Assembly (NCBI GenBank): GCA_030835125.1
Contig: JAUQWM010000059.1
Coordinates: 1-48,859 of the forward strand
Direction of reading: 5' to 3'
DNA: 48,859 bases
Origin: Gemmatimonadaceae bacterium
Lineage (GTDB): Bacteria > Gemmatimonadota > Gemmatimonadetes > Gemmatimonadales > Gemmatimonadaceae
Position numbers and translations under genes: made by a program. Under the pieces are notes generated by a model. That model saw nothing but the letters and a program-made list of their open reading frames with translations. It was not told the DNA's origin and made no database searches. Numbering within the stretch: position 1 is the stretch's first letter; each line of letters begins with the position of its first letter. Positions 23,008-30,551 of the stretch are shown here, piece after piece.

Positions 23008-23734
23008 GATCCCTGCCCTCCAGCGCCGCGCGCTCCTCGAGCTGCTCGGCCAGCCGCTCCACGCGGGCCGCCCGGTACCGCTTCATGATGAAGTATACGA
23101 GGACGAGGAGTACCGCGATGCCGTTGGCGCGCAGCCCGACGACATATTCCGGATCGACGGTGCTCGGGCTCGACTGCATCTGGTGGAGCGTCCGCCACCA
23201 CTTCACCGACATGTAGACGATCGGCACGTTGAGGGCCCCCAGCAGGCCCACCGCCGCGCTCCATTGGGCACGCCGGTCGGCGTCCTCCACGAATGACCGC
23301 AGGGCGAGGTACCCGACGAAAATCAGCAGGAGGACGGCCGTGGACGTCAGCCGCGGATCCCACGTCCACCATACCCCCCAGGTGGGGCGTCCCCAGATGG
23401 ATCCCAGCGCCAGCGTCAGCGCGGTGAATACCGTCCCCACCTCGGCCGCCGATGCGGCCAGCAGGTCGTGACGTTCCTGGCCCTTCCACAGGTACAGGAG
23501 GCTGCAGATGGCGACCACGAAGAACGCGATGAACGAGTTCCACGCCGCCGGCACGTGCACGTACATGATCTTCTGGAGGTGACCCATGTCGCGATCGGGC
23601 GGGCTGGTCAGCACCCCGAGCAACTGCGCACCCACCAGGGCGAGCAAGGCAACCAGGCCCAGCCATTCGATGGGCCGGGTGACGCCCACCGCTGCGGGCG
23701 GGCTTTCGGTTTCCAGCGGGACAGCGTGACTCAT
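23000..23734 (-). CDS. ccmC: Haem transfer protein CcmC
   Basis: A 244-residue membrane protein with six helices. The tryptophan-rich haem motif is WGRPTWGVWWTWDPRLTS (about 118-135), with flanking histidines in QKIMYVHVPAAWN and MQSSPS-preceding WWRTLHQ. It loads haem onto CcmE. The start ATG at 23734 gives the family length and lies two bases after the ccmB stop; a longer open frame upstream overlaps ccmB and lacks homology-like features. Confidence 0.94.
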   Translation of the reverse strand: MSHAVPLETESPPAAVGVTRPIEWLGLVALLALVGAQLLGVLTSPPDRDMGHLQKIMYVHVPAAWNSFIAFFVVAICSLLYLWKGQERHDLLAASAAEVGTVFTALTLALGSIWGRPTWGVWWTWDPRLTSTAVLLLIFVGYLALRSFVEDADRRAQWSAAVGLLGALNVPIVYMSVKWWRTLHQMQSSPSTVDPEYVVGLRANGIAVLLVLVYFIMKRYRAARVERLAEQLEERAALEGRDHA

Positions 23735-23736
23735 GC

Positions 23737-24423
23737 TCAGACCTCGATGACGTAATCGAACGCGAGGAACGACGCTACGACGAATATCACGTCGAAAGCG
23801 GCCAGGAGGCGCACCCACGCGCCGGCATCGCGCATCGGGTCGCCCGCCAACAGGGACGACGAGGCTTCCGCCGATGCCAGGAGGACCGGAATCAGCATCG
23901 GGAACAACAGGAGGGGGAGCAGCACCTCCCTGGCGCGGCTCCGGCTCGCCATGGAGGCATAGAACGTCCCCAGGGACACAAACCCGATGGTGCCGAGGAG
24001 CATGACCCCGATCGCCGGCAGCCATCCCGCGGTCGACTTCACCTGGAACAGGATGATCGCGACCGGCACCACGATCGCCTCGACCAGCAGCACGAACAGC
24101 AGGTTGGCGGCGAGTTTCCCGGCGAAGATCGTCCATCGTGGCGCCGGATACAGGAGCAACTGTTCCAGCGCGCCGCCGTCGAGCTCGAGCTGGTACGAGC
24201 GGTTGAAGGCCAGCACGCCGGAGAACAGGATCGCCAGCCAGAGCGCGCCCGCCGCGGCGTCACGCAGCGCCTCGGCATCCGGACCGAGCGCGAAGCCGAA
24301 CAGCAGGAGGATGAGTACCCCGAGGAAGGCGACCGAGTTGAAGCCCGCCTTCGAGCGGCGCTCGGTCGTGAGGTCCTTCCAGACGATCGCGCGCACGCGG
24401 CGCAGGTCCTGGGCAAACGCCAT
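23737..24423 (-). CDS. ccmB: ABC permease CcmB
   Basis: A 228-residue permease with six membrane helices. Family motifs are the N-terminal amphipathic helix VWKDLTTERRSK, FNRSYQLELDGGALEQLLL and the long stretch around LLPLLLFPMLIPVLLASAEA. With CcmA it drives release of haem-loaded CcmE from CcmC. The start overlaps the ccmA stop by one base (TGATG). Confidence 0.94.
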   Translation of the reverse strand: MAFAQDLRRVRAIVWKDLTTERRSKAGFNSVAFLGVLILLLFGFALGPDAEALRDAAAGALWLAILFSGVLAFNRSYQLELDGGALEQLLLYPAPRWTIFAGKLAANLLFVLLVEAIVVPVAIILFQVKSTAGWLPAIGVMLLGTIGFVSLGTFYASMASRSRAREVLLPLLLFPMLIPVLLASAEASSSLLAGDPMRDAGAWVRLLAAFDVIFVVASFLAFDYVIEV

Positions 24424-25115
24424 CAGGCTGGTCCCGCCGTGGCCACCGCCATCATCCCGTCGACCGCGTTGGTGCCGATGACGGCGCCGCGCCCGAGTTC
24501 GACGATGCGATCGAGGACCCGCTCGCCCTGACGCTTGTCGTGCAGGACCACGAGCGCCGCGCCGCCACCACGTCGCGCATCCTGGATGACTTCATTCACC
24601 AGTTCGATGCCCTGCGGGTCGAAGTTGTTGTACGGCTCATCGAGGAGCAGCAGCCCGGGGGACCCGAGCGTCATGCGCGCCAAGGCGAGCCGGCGCTGCA
24701 TGCCGGCGGAAAAGCCGCGGACGCGTTCGTTCGCCTCCCGCGCCAGGCCGACCCGTTCGAGCGCCGCAGGGATCTGCGCCTCCGGGACGCCGAGCATGCG
24801 CGCCGCGAAGATCAGATTCTCGGTGGCGGTGAGGTCGTCGTAGAGACCCGGAGAATGCGCCAGAAAGCCGATGTGCGACCTCACTTCGACCGCTTCACGG
24901 ACGAGATGCTTCCCGAAGACCCATCCCTCGCCGGCGGACGGCCGCAGGGCTGTGGAAACCACGCGGAGCAGCGTGCTCTTGCCGCTCCCGTTATGTCCCA
25001 TGATACCAACGACTTCTCCCGGCTCGACCTCGAGCGAGACGCCGCGCAATGCCCATCGCATCCCGAATCGTCGCGCGAGTCCACTGAGCTTGAGGGTCTG
25101 GCCGGGTGAGTTCAC
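24423..25115 (-). CDS. ccmA: ABC ATPase CcmA
   Basis: A 230-residue ATP-binding subunit with Walker A GHNGSGKST (40-48), Q-loop region FLAHSPGLYDDLT, signature FSAGMQRRLALAR, Walker B LLLLDEPYNNFD and the switch histidine in VVLHDK. It begins at GTG and is the first gene of the ccmABCDEFGH operon; every junction downstream overlaps or is within two bases until ccmH. Its promoter should lie in the 161-base gap before the divergent corA; TATACG around 25162-25167 is a possible -10 but no matching -35 was found. Confidence 0.94.
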   Translation of the reverse strand: MNSPGQTLKLSGLARRFGMRWALRGVSLEVEPGEVVGIMGHNGSGKSTLLRVVSTALRPSAGEGWVFGKHLVREAVEVRSHIGFLAHSPGLYDDLTATENLIFAARMLGVPEAQIPAALERVGLAREANERVRGFSAGMQRRLALARMTLGSPGLLLLDEPYNNFDPQGIELVNEVIQDARRGGGAALVVLHDKRQGERVLDRIVELGRGAVIGTNAVDGMMAVATAGPA

Positions 25116-25276
25116 AGGTTCGTTGGATTGGTCAGGAGCAACCCTACAGGGACAATGCTGAAACGTATAGTCGAGATTTGCCCCATGCCCGTGTCGGGGG
25201 TTGCCTGACTGCTTACCGTAGCCGGGCGTGCGCTTAGCTTGGCTCGTCGCCGTTATCTCACCCGGGGAACAGGCCC

Positions 25277-26290
25277 TTGTCGACTCCGATCCGTCCGCCC
25301 GAGGACTCGAAGCACGCGCGCTCCTTCTATGGAGAAGGCGGCGGCTCCATCGCCCGCGACCTCTCCCTCAAGGAGCTGACCGCGTGTGTCCGCGACGGGC
25401 GGGGGCCGCTGTGGGTGGACATCGACACGTCGGTCAGGCCGCAACTCGCGCTGCTGGAGAAGGTCTTCGGGTTCCATCCGCTGTCCATCGAGGACGTCAT
25501 GAACCCGCATGGACGGGCCAAGGTGGAAGCGTACGACGGGTACCTGTTCGTTGTCCTGCGCGCGGTGAGCTTCGATGAACAGACGGACGACCCGTATGAC
25601 CTCGAGACCGAGAACATCTACTTCTTCATCGGGCACAACGTACTGGTGACCGCACACGCGGGTCCGTCGCGCCTGATCGACGCGGTCGCCGAGGTGACGA
25701 TCCGCAACGAGGACCTGCTCGCGCGCGGCCCCGGACGACTCGCCCACCAGGTGATGGATGCGGCCGTCGACTCGTTCTTCCCGGTGCTCGACCGCATCGA
25801 CGAGTTCATCGACTCGCTCGAGGAACATGTCTTCCAGCAGTTCAGGGAGGAGTCGCTCCGCGACATCTTCGCGGTGAAGCGCATGGTGCTGTCGTTACGC
25901 CGGTACCTGGCGCCGGAGCGCGAGATCTTCAACGTCCTGGCCAACCGGCCGTCCCCGTTCCTGACGCCGGATCACCAGCTGTACTACCGGGACATCTACG
26001 ACCATGTGCTGCGCATCAACGACTCGCTCGACACCTATCGCGACCTGCTGAGCAGCACGATGGAGAGCTACCTGTCCCAGGTGAACAACCGGCTCGGGCA
26101 GGTGACGAAGGGCCTGACCGTGGTGGCGACGCTCTCGGTCCCGTTCGTCGTCGTCAGCGGCATGTGGGGCATGAACTTCGACCACGTGCCGCTGGCGCAT
26201 CACCCGTACGGGTTCCTGATCATGCTGGTGGTCCAGATGGCGTTAGGCGGCGGGTTGCTGTGGATGCTGCGGAGGATGGGGTTGTTTTGA
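25277..26290 (+). CDS. corA: CorA-family magnesium/cation channel
   Basis: A 337-residue channel. A large cytosolic N-terminal domain (FHPLSIEDVMNPHGRAKVE, DGYLFVVLRAV) is followed by a long helix ending in two C-terminal membrane helices. The signature GMN is intact in SGMWGMNFDHVPL after the first helix, and the second helix is FLIMLVVQMALGGGLLWML. A TTG at 25277 is the best start, giving STPIRPPEDSKHARSF before the domain; no in-frame ATG fits. It may carry Mg2+, Co2+ or Ni2+. The gene ends in the heptad repeat region. CGTTAGGC at 26241 encodes Ala-Leu-Gly with a TTA codon in the second helix. Confidence 0.9.
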   Translation: MSTPIRPPEDSKHARSFYGEGGGSIARDLSLKELTACVRDGRGPLWVDIDTSVRPQLALLEKVFGFHPLSIEDVMNPHGRAKVEAYDGYLFVVLRAVSFDEQTDDPYDLETENIYFFIGHNVLVTAHAGPSRLIDAVAEVTIRNEDLLARGPGRLAHQVMDAAVDSFFPVLDRIDEFIDSLEEHVFQQFREESLRDIFAVKRMVLSLRRYLAPEREIFNVLANRPSPFLTPDHQLYYRDIYDHVLRINDSLDTYRDLLSSTMESYLSQVNNRLGQVTKGLTVVATLSVPFVVVSGMWGMNFDHVPLAHHPYGFLIMLVVQMALGGGLLWMLRRMGLF

Positions 26291-26292
26291 CA

Positions 26293-26333
<41 letters not shown>

Positions 26334-26335
26334 GT

Positions 26336-26352
26336 GGAGACCGGGCGTCTCC
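26336..26352. terminator. Hairpin between convergent corA and VWA genes
   Basis: GGAGAC and GTCTCC make a 6-bp stem with a 5-base loop (CGGGC), directly after the heptad array and 21 bases from the VWA gene stop. It lacks a T-run on either side. A bidirectional terminator is plausible because both genes converge here. Confidence 0.4.
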
Positions 26353-26372
26353 GATTCCCGTCCCCGCCTTCA

Positions 26373-27362
26373 CTACGGGATCGGCCCTTTCCAGGCGGCG
26401 AGCGCGAGTTCCGCCACCAGGGCGAGGAGGGCCAGCGCGAGCGGCCAGCGATACAGCTCGGAATACCGGGTGTAGACCTTCACCCGAACCGGCGTGCGCT
26501 CCAGCCGGTCGATCTCCGCCGTGATCCGGTCGAGGGCCTCGGCGTCGCGGGCGCGGAAGTAGCGACCGCCGGTGCGCTGCGCCACCTCGGTGAGCAGCGC
26601 GTCGTCGATCTCCACGGGCCGGTTCTCGTACCGCAGGCCGAAGACTCCCCGGCCCACGGGCACCGGCGCCATGCCCTCGGTGCCCACCCCGATCGCGTAC
26701 ACCTTCACGCCGATCGCCGCGGCGGCCTGGGCGGCCGTGCGGGGATCGATCGACCCGCGATTGTTGACGCCATCGGTGAGCAGGACGATCACCCGCGAGC
26801 GCCCGGGCGCCCCTTTCAGCCGGTTTGCCGCCGTGACGATCGCCGTGCCGATGGCGGTACCGTCGTCGAGCTGGCCGGGCTGGAGGTTGTCCACCGCGGC
26901 GAGGACCACGGGGTAGTCGGTGGTGAGCGGCACCTGCGTCAGCGCCTCTCCCGAAAAGGCGACCACGCCGATCCGATCGCTGTTCCGCCGCATGATGAAC
27001 TGCTTGACCTTGTCCCGCGCGACCTCGAGGCGGTTCTGCGGCTGGAAGTCCTCGGCCAGCATCGAACTCGAGATGTCGAAGGCAATCACGATGTTGATCC
27101 CCTCCGTATTCGACTGCGCGGAGCGACCCGCGGCGCGTGGCCGGGCCAGCGCGATCACCAGGCCTGCAATCGCCAGGGTGCGCAGGACGACCAGGACCCT
27201 GGTAATCCCGCGGCCCGCCCGCGGGAGCTTCGCCAGAAGCGCGGTCCGCGAATAGATGATCGCCCCCGCGGGTCGTCGCCGACGCCACCACCACCAGAGC
27301 GGCAGCACCAGCAGCAGGACCAGCGCGATCGGGTTCTGGAAGTCGATGTCCGGAAGGACCAC
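26373..27362 (-). CDS. BatA-like VWA-domain membrane protein
   Basis: A protein of about 329 residues. The N-terminus IDFQNPIALVLLLVLPLWWWW is the BatA-type first helix, followed by a second helix (LVVLRTLAIAGLVIALARP), a von Willebrand A domain with MIDAS residues (FDISSSM, then DDGTAIGTAI and LLTDGVNNRGS), and a last C-terminal helix (WPLALALLALVAELALAAW). Bat proteins form MoxR-linked membrane complexes of uncertain function. The usual partners (MoxR ATPase, DUF58, BatB) are not next to it. A GTG at 27362 places the start just before the first helix; the frame is open to an ATG at 27425, adding 21 Pro/Arg-rich residues that look non-native. Confidence 0.8.
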   Translation of the reverse strand: MVLPDIDFQNPIALVLLLVLPLWWWWRRRRPAGAIIYSRTALLAKLPRAGRGITRVLVVLRTLAIAGLVIALARPRAAGRSAQSNTEGINIVIAFDISSSMLAEDFQPQNRLEVARDKVKQFIMRRNSDRIGVVAFSGEALTQVPLTTDYPVVLAAVDNLQPGQLDDGTAIGTAIVTAANRLKGAPGRSRVIVLLTDGVNNRGSIDPRTAAQAAAAIGVKVYAIGVGTEGMAPVPVGRGVFGLRYENRPVEIDDALLTEVAQRTGGRYFRARDAEALDRITAEIDRLERTPVRVKVYTRYSELYRWPLALALLALVAELALAAWKGPIP

Positions 27363-27579
27363 GGCCGGGGGATGGAGACGCCTTGCATGCCGTCCGGCAG
27401 GCCAGCCCGGGTCGGGCCACCCCACTCTCCGGCACGACGCAAGATCGACACCCGGAGCAAGGACCGGAAGTCAAGAGGTACCAATCGTTTTGCGCTGGGC
27501 CGGACTGCAACGACTCGGGCCGTCGTGCGTCTCTACAGGAGTGCCGCACCCCGCAACCGGATATCCCGAGCAACACCCA

Positions 27580-29454
27580 ATGCACCCTGATCGACGACGT
27601 CTCGTCGGCGCCGCCGCCGCGGTATTGCTGACGGTGGGTTCCGGCGCACTGGTCGGTGGTGCGCTGAGCGAGTCGGGATGGCTTTCGATCGTGGGGGCCC
27701 TGTTGCTGGTGGGTGCGACCGCGGTGCTCGGCGTCGCCCTCGGAATGCCGGTATCGGCGGACGGCAGTCGGGCGGAGGCGGTAGCCCCGCGGCCGTCGTT
27801 CGAGATGCACCTGTTCGAACGCCTCTCCGATCCTGTGCTCCTGGTCGATCGACGCGGCAAGGTGCTGCGCGCCAGCGCGTCGACAGCGCGGGTCCTGGGC
27901 CACATTCCCGCCGCACTGTCGGGTCGCACACTCGACCAGATGCTCCACGAGGACGATGCGTCATCTGTCGCGCCGTTCCTCAGCGAAGTGGTCGGGGGCG
28001 CCGATCCCGGCGTCTCACCGCAGTGGCGCCTTCGTCGAGCCGACGGCGGGTGGCATTCGTTCCGTGCCGCGGCCACGAGCCTCCTCGACGAACCCGGCAT
28101 CGAAGGGATCGCGCTGGTGCTGCGCGACCCCGTTTCATCCGCGTCCATGGCGGACCTGCCGGCGGACCCGCCGCTGCAGGATCCGTTGACCGGACTGGCC
28201 AATCGCGCACTGTTTCGCGACCGCGTGGACCACGCACTCGCCAGGGCGCGACGCCAGCAACTGCCGCTCTCGATCGTCCTGCTGGAGTTCGACGATTTCC
28301 GCACCGGAAGCGTCCGCGCGACGTACGAGGAGCTCGAACTGCTGCTCGCCGCCTCGGCCACCCGCATCCAGAACTGCCTGCGCGCCTCGGATTCCGCCGC
28401 GCGCCTGGAAGGCACGCGCTTCGGGATCCTGCTCGAGGACATGCGGGAGGAACGGCATTTCGCGCACGTGAGCGAACGCCTTGCGCGCGTCTTCACCGGA
28501 CCCCTGGCCGTCCGCGAGAAGGAGTTCATCGCCAGCGGCAACATCGGCATCGCCAGCGCGGCGCCCGAGGATGGGACCGAGGAACTGCTCCGCAACGCGG
28601 ATGTCGCGCTCCGGGCGGCGCGCCGGCGCGGGCGGGGCGCGGTCGAGCTGTACGACGCCCAGCTGCACGCGCCGGTGCTCGACCATCGCGTGCTGGATGA
28701 CGACCTTCGCGTCGCGATCGAACAGGGGCAGCTCTCCCTGCTGTACCAGCCCATCGTCCTCCTGAGGAACCGGCGGATCGCGGGGGTGGAGGCGCTGGTG
28801 CGCTGGCAGCATCCGGACCGTGGCGTGATCCCCGCGGCCTCGTTCATCCCCATGGCCGATGAATCCGGCCTCATCGTGCCGCTGGGATACTGGGTGCTGG
28901 CGGAAGCGTGCGGACAGCTCGCACGCTGGCAGGCGGAACTGGGCCCCGATCGCGTGCTCACGCTCACCGTCAACGTCACCGCGCGGCAGCTCCTCGCCCC
29001 CGGATTCGTTGGCGTCCTCCGGGATACCATCGCGACCGCAGGCGTCGACGCCTCCCGGCTCGTGCTCGAGATCACGGAGGCCGCCCTGGCTCGGCAGGTC
29101 ACCGATACGCTGCGCCGCGTGCGCGAAGTCCGGGCCCTCGGGGTGCGGTTCGCCATCGACGATTTCGGGTCGCGCAGCGCGACGCTGGGCGACCCCGCCG
29201 ACATCCCGGTGGACATCCTCAAGATCGACCGGACCTACATCCGCCAGCTCACGCGCCGTCCCGAGGACCACGCCGCCACGCGCGCGATCGTCGCGTTAGG
29301 CCGGCTGAAGCAGCTTCGCACGGTCGCCGCGGGGATCGAGCAGGAGGACCAGCTCGGGGAGTTGCTGCGCTTCCGCTGCGAGTACGGGCAGGGCTCCCTC
29401 TTCTCCGAGCCGCTCGACGCCGAGGGCGTGCGGCGGCTGCTGCTGCGCGACTGA
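27580..29454 (+). CDS. Membrane PAS-GGDEF(degenerate)-EAL c-di-GMP phosphodiesterase
   Basis: A 624-residue signalling protein: two membrane helices (about 8-30 and 35-55), a PAS domain (about 75-185), a GGDEF-fold domain (about 195-350) and an EAL domain (about 365-620). In the GGDEF domain the catalytic signature is replaced by LEGTRFGIL, although the start DPLTGLANRALF is conserved, so it should not make c-di-GMP. The EAL domain keeps GVEALVRWQHP, EITEAAL, FAIDDFGS, ILKIDR and a modified AGIEQE and QGSLFSEP, so phosphodiesterase activity is likely. CGTTAGGC at 29294 codes for Ala-Leu-Gly, and CGTCAGGC sits at the end of the gene. Confidence 0.88.
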   Translation: MHPDRRRLVGAAAAVLLTVGSGALVGGALSESGWLSIVGALLLVGATAVLGVALGMPVSADGSRAEAVAPRPSFEMHLFERLSDPVLLVDRRGKVLRASASTARVLGHIPAALSGRTLDQMLHEDDASSVAPFLSEVVGGADPGVSPQWRLRRADGGWHSFRAAATSLLDEPGIEGIALVLRDPVSSASMADLPADPPLQDPLTGLANRALFRDRVDHALARARRQQLPLSIVLLEFDDFRTGSVRATYEELELLLAASATRIQNCLRASDSAARLEGTRFGILLEDMREERHFAHVSERLARVFTGPLAVREKEFIASGNIGIASAAPEDGTEELLRNADVALRAARRRGRGAVELYDAQLHAPVLDHRVLDDDLRVAIEQGQLSLLYQPIVLLRNRRIAGVEALVRWQHPDRGVIPAASFIPMADESGLIVPLGYWVLAEACGQLARWQAELGPDRVLTLTVNVTARQLLAPGFVGVLRDTIATAGVDASRLVLEITEAALARQVTDTLRRVREVRALGVRFAIDDFGSRSATLGDPADIPVDILKIDRTYIRQLTRRPEDHAATRAIVALGRLKQLRTVAAGIEQEDQLGELLRFRCEYGQGSLFSEPLDAEGVRRLLLRD

Positions 29455-29457
29455 GCG

Positions 29458-30486
29458 TCAGGCCGCCCCGGCCGGCGTCCCGCCGGCGGCGGCGACCCCC
29501 GCGCCATACTCCAGGCGATAGAAGCGCAGCAACTCGAAGAAGTACGCGATCGCGAGCGGACCGAGGAGCAGCCCGGGCAAGCCGAAATACTTGATGCCGG
29601 CGAACGCGCCCACCAGGGTGACCATCGGGTGGATGTTCGAGACGCGCCGGTACACCATCGGGCGGATGAGGTTGTCGACGTTGCTCGCCAGGAGCCATCC
29701 CACGATCAGCATGACCACCATCGCGCCGTAGCGTTCCTGGAAGAACAGGACCAAAACGGCCGGCATCCAGACCAGCCCGGTGCCCAGCACGGGCAGGATG
29801 GACGCGAACGCCGCCATGCTGCCCCACACCAGTGGCTCCGGGAGCCCGACGAGCAGGAAGGCGAATCCGATGAGCGTGCCCTGGGCGATCGCCGTGGCGA
29901 TGGTCCCCAGCAACGTCGCCTGCGTCACGCTGTAGAAATGGAGCCGCAGCGCGTCGGCCGTTCCGCTCGAGAACGGGACGTAGCCGTGAAAGCCGGTCCA
30001 GAGCGCCTCGCCGGAATGGAGCATGTAGTACAGCCCGAAGAAGGCGATGACGAGGTTCAGCGAAGCGCTGGCGGCGCCGCCGAGGAACCCGATGGCCTGC
30101 CCCGAGACCCATTGCACCAGCATGCCCGAGGCCTCCGCGACCTGTGCGCCAAGGTCGATACCGCCGATGCGCACCTGCGACAGGCGCTCGACCAGCAGGC
30201 CACTCTGCAATCCCTGCAGCGCGTCGGGAACGCGGTCGACCAGGACGCCGACCAGCCAGGTGAGGGGGAGCGCGATCACGATGATCGCGATGATCAGCGT
30301 GAGCGCCGAAGCCAGGCCATCCGGCATCACCCGGGCCAGCCGCTTGTACGGCCCGACGAACATCACGTACAGGACGGCGGCGCCGAGCAGCCCGCTGAGG
30401 AACGGCATCAGCGCGATGAGGATCGCCGCGCCGAGCAGCATGATCAGCAGGCCGGCCCGGTCGCGTGGTGATTCCAGGAATCGCAT
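29458..30486 (-). CDS. AI-2E/YdiK-family membrane transporter
   Basis: A 342-residue permease of the AI-2E family with about eight membrane helices. Recognisable parts are VGPYKRLARVMPDGLAS near the N-terminus, a soluble central region (about 100-160), and the C-terminal block LVWGSMAAFASILPVLGTGLVWMPAV and LASNVDNLIRPMVYRR, quoted as FASILPVLGTGLVW and NVDNLIRPM. The ILPVLG and NVDNLIRP motifs are family markers. Some members export autoinducer-2, others are Na+/H+ antiporters or unknown; the substrate cannot be decided. The stop lies four bases from the EAL gene stop. Confidence 0.87.
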   Translation of the reverse strand: MRFLESPRDRAGLLIMLLGAAILIALMPFLSGLLGAAVLYVMFVGPYKRLARVMPDGLASALTLIIAIIVIALPLTWLVGVLVDRVPDALQGLQSGLLVERLSQVRIGGIDLGAQVAEASGMLVQWVSGQAIGFLGGAASASLNLVIAFFGLYYMLHSGEALWTGFHGYVPFSSGTADALRLHFYSVTQATLLGTIATAIAQGTLIGFAFLLVGLPEPLVWGSMAAFASILPVLGTGLVWMPAVLVLFFQERYGAMVVMLIVGWLLASNVDNLIRPMVYRRVSNIHPMVTLVGAFAGIKYFGLPGLLLGPLAIAYFFELLRFYRLEYGAGVAAAGGTPAGAA

Positions 30487-30551
30487 GGCGTCGCCGGTGA
30501 AGTTCAGGGTGAGCCCACAATCTGCGGCGGTGAGAGGAGCGGCGCGACCGC

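Noticed and set aside
25116-25276. Promoter for the ccm operon
   Set aside because: TATACG and TATAGT-like elements are present on the two strands, but no matching -35 at a proper distance was found, so I did not call a site.
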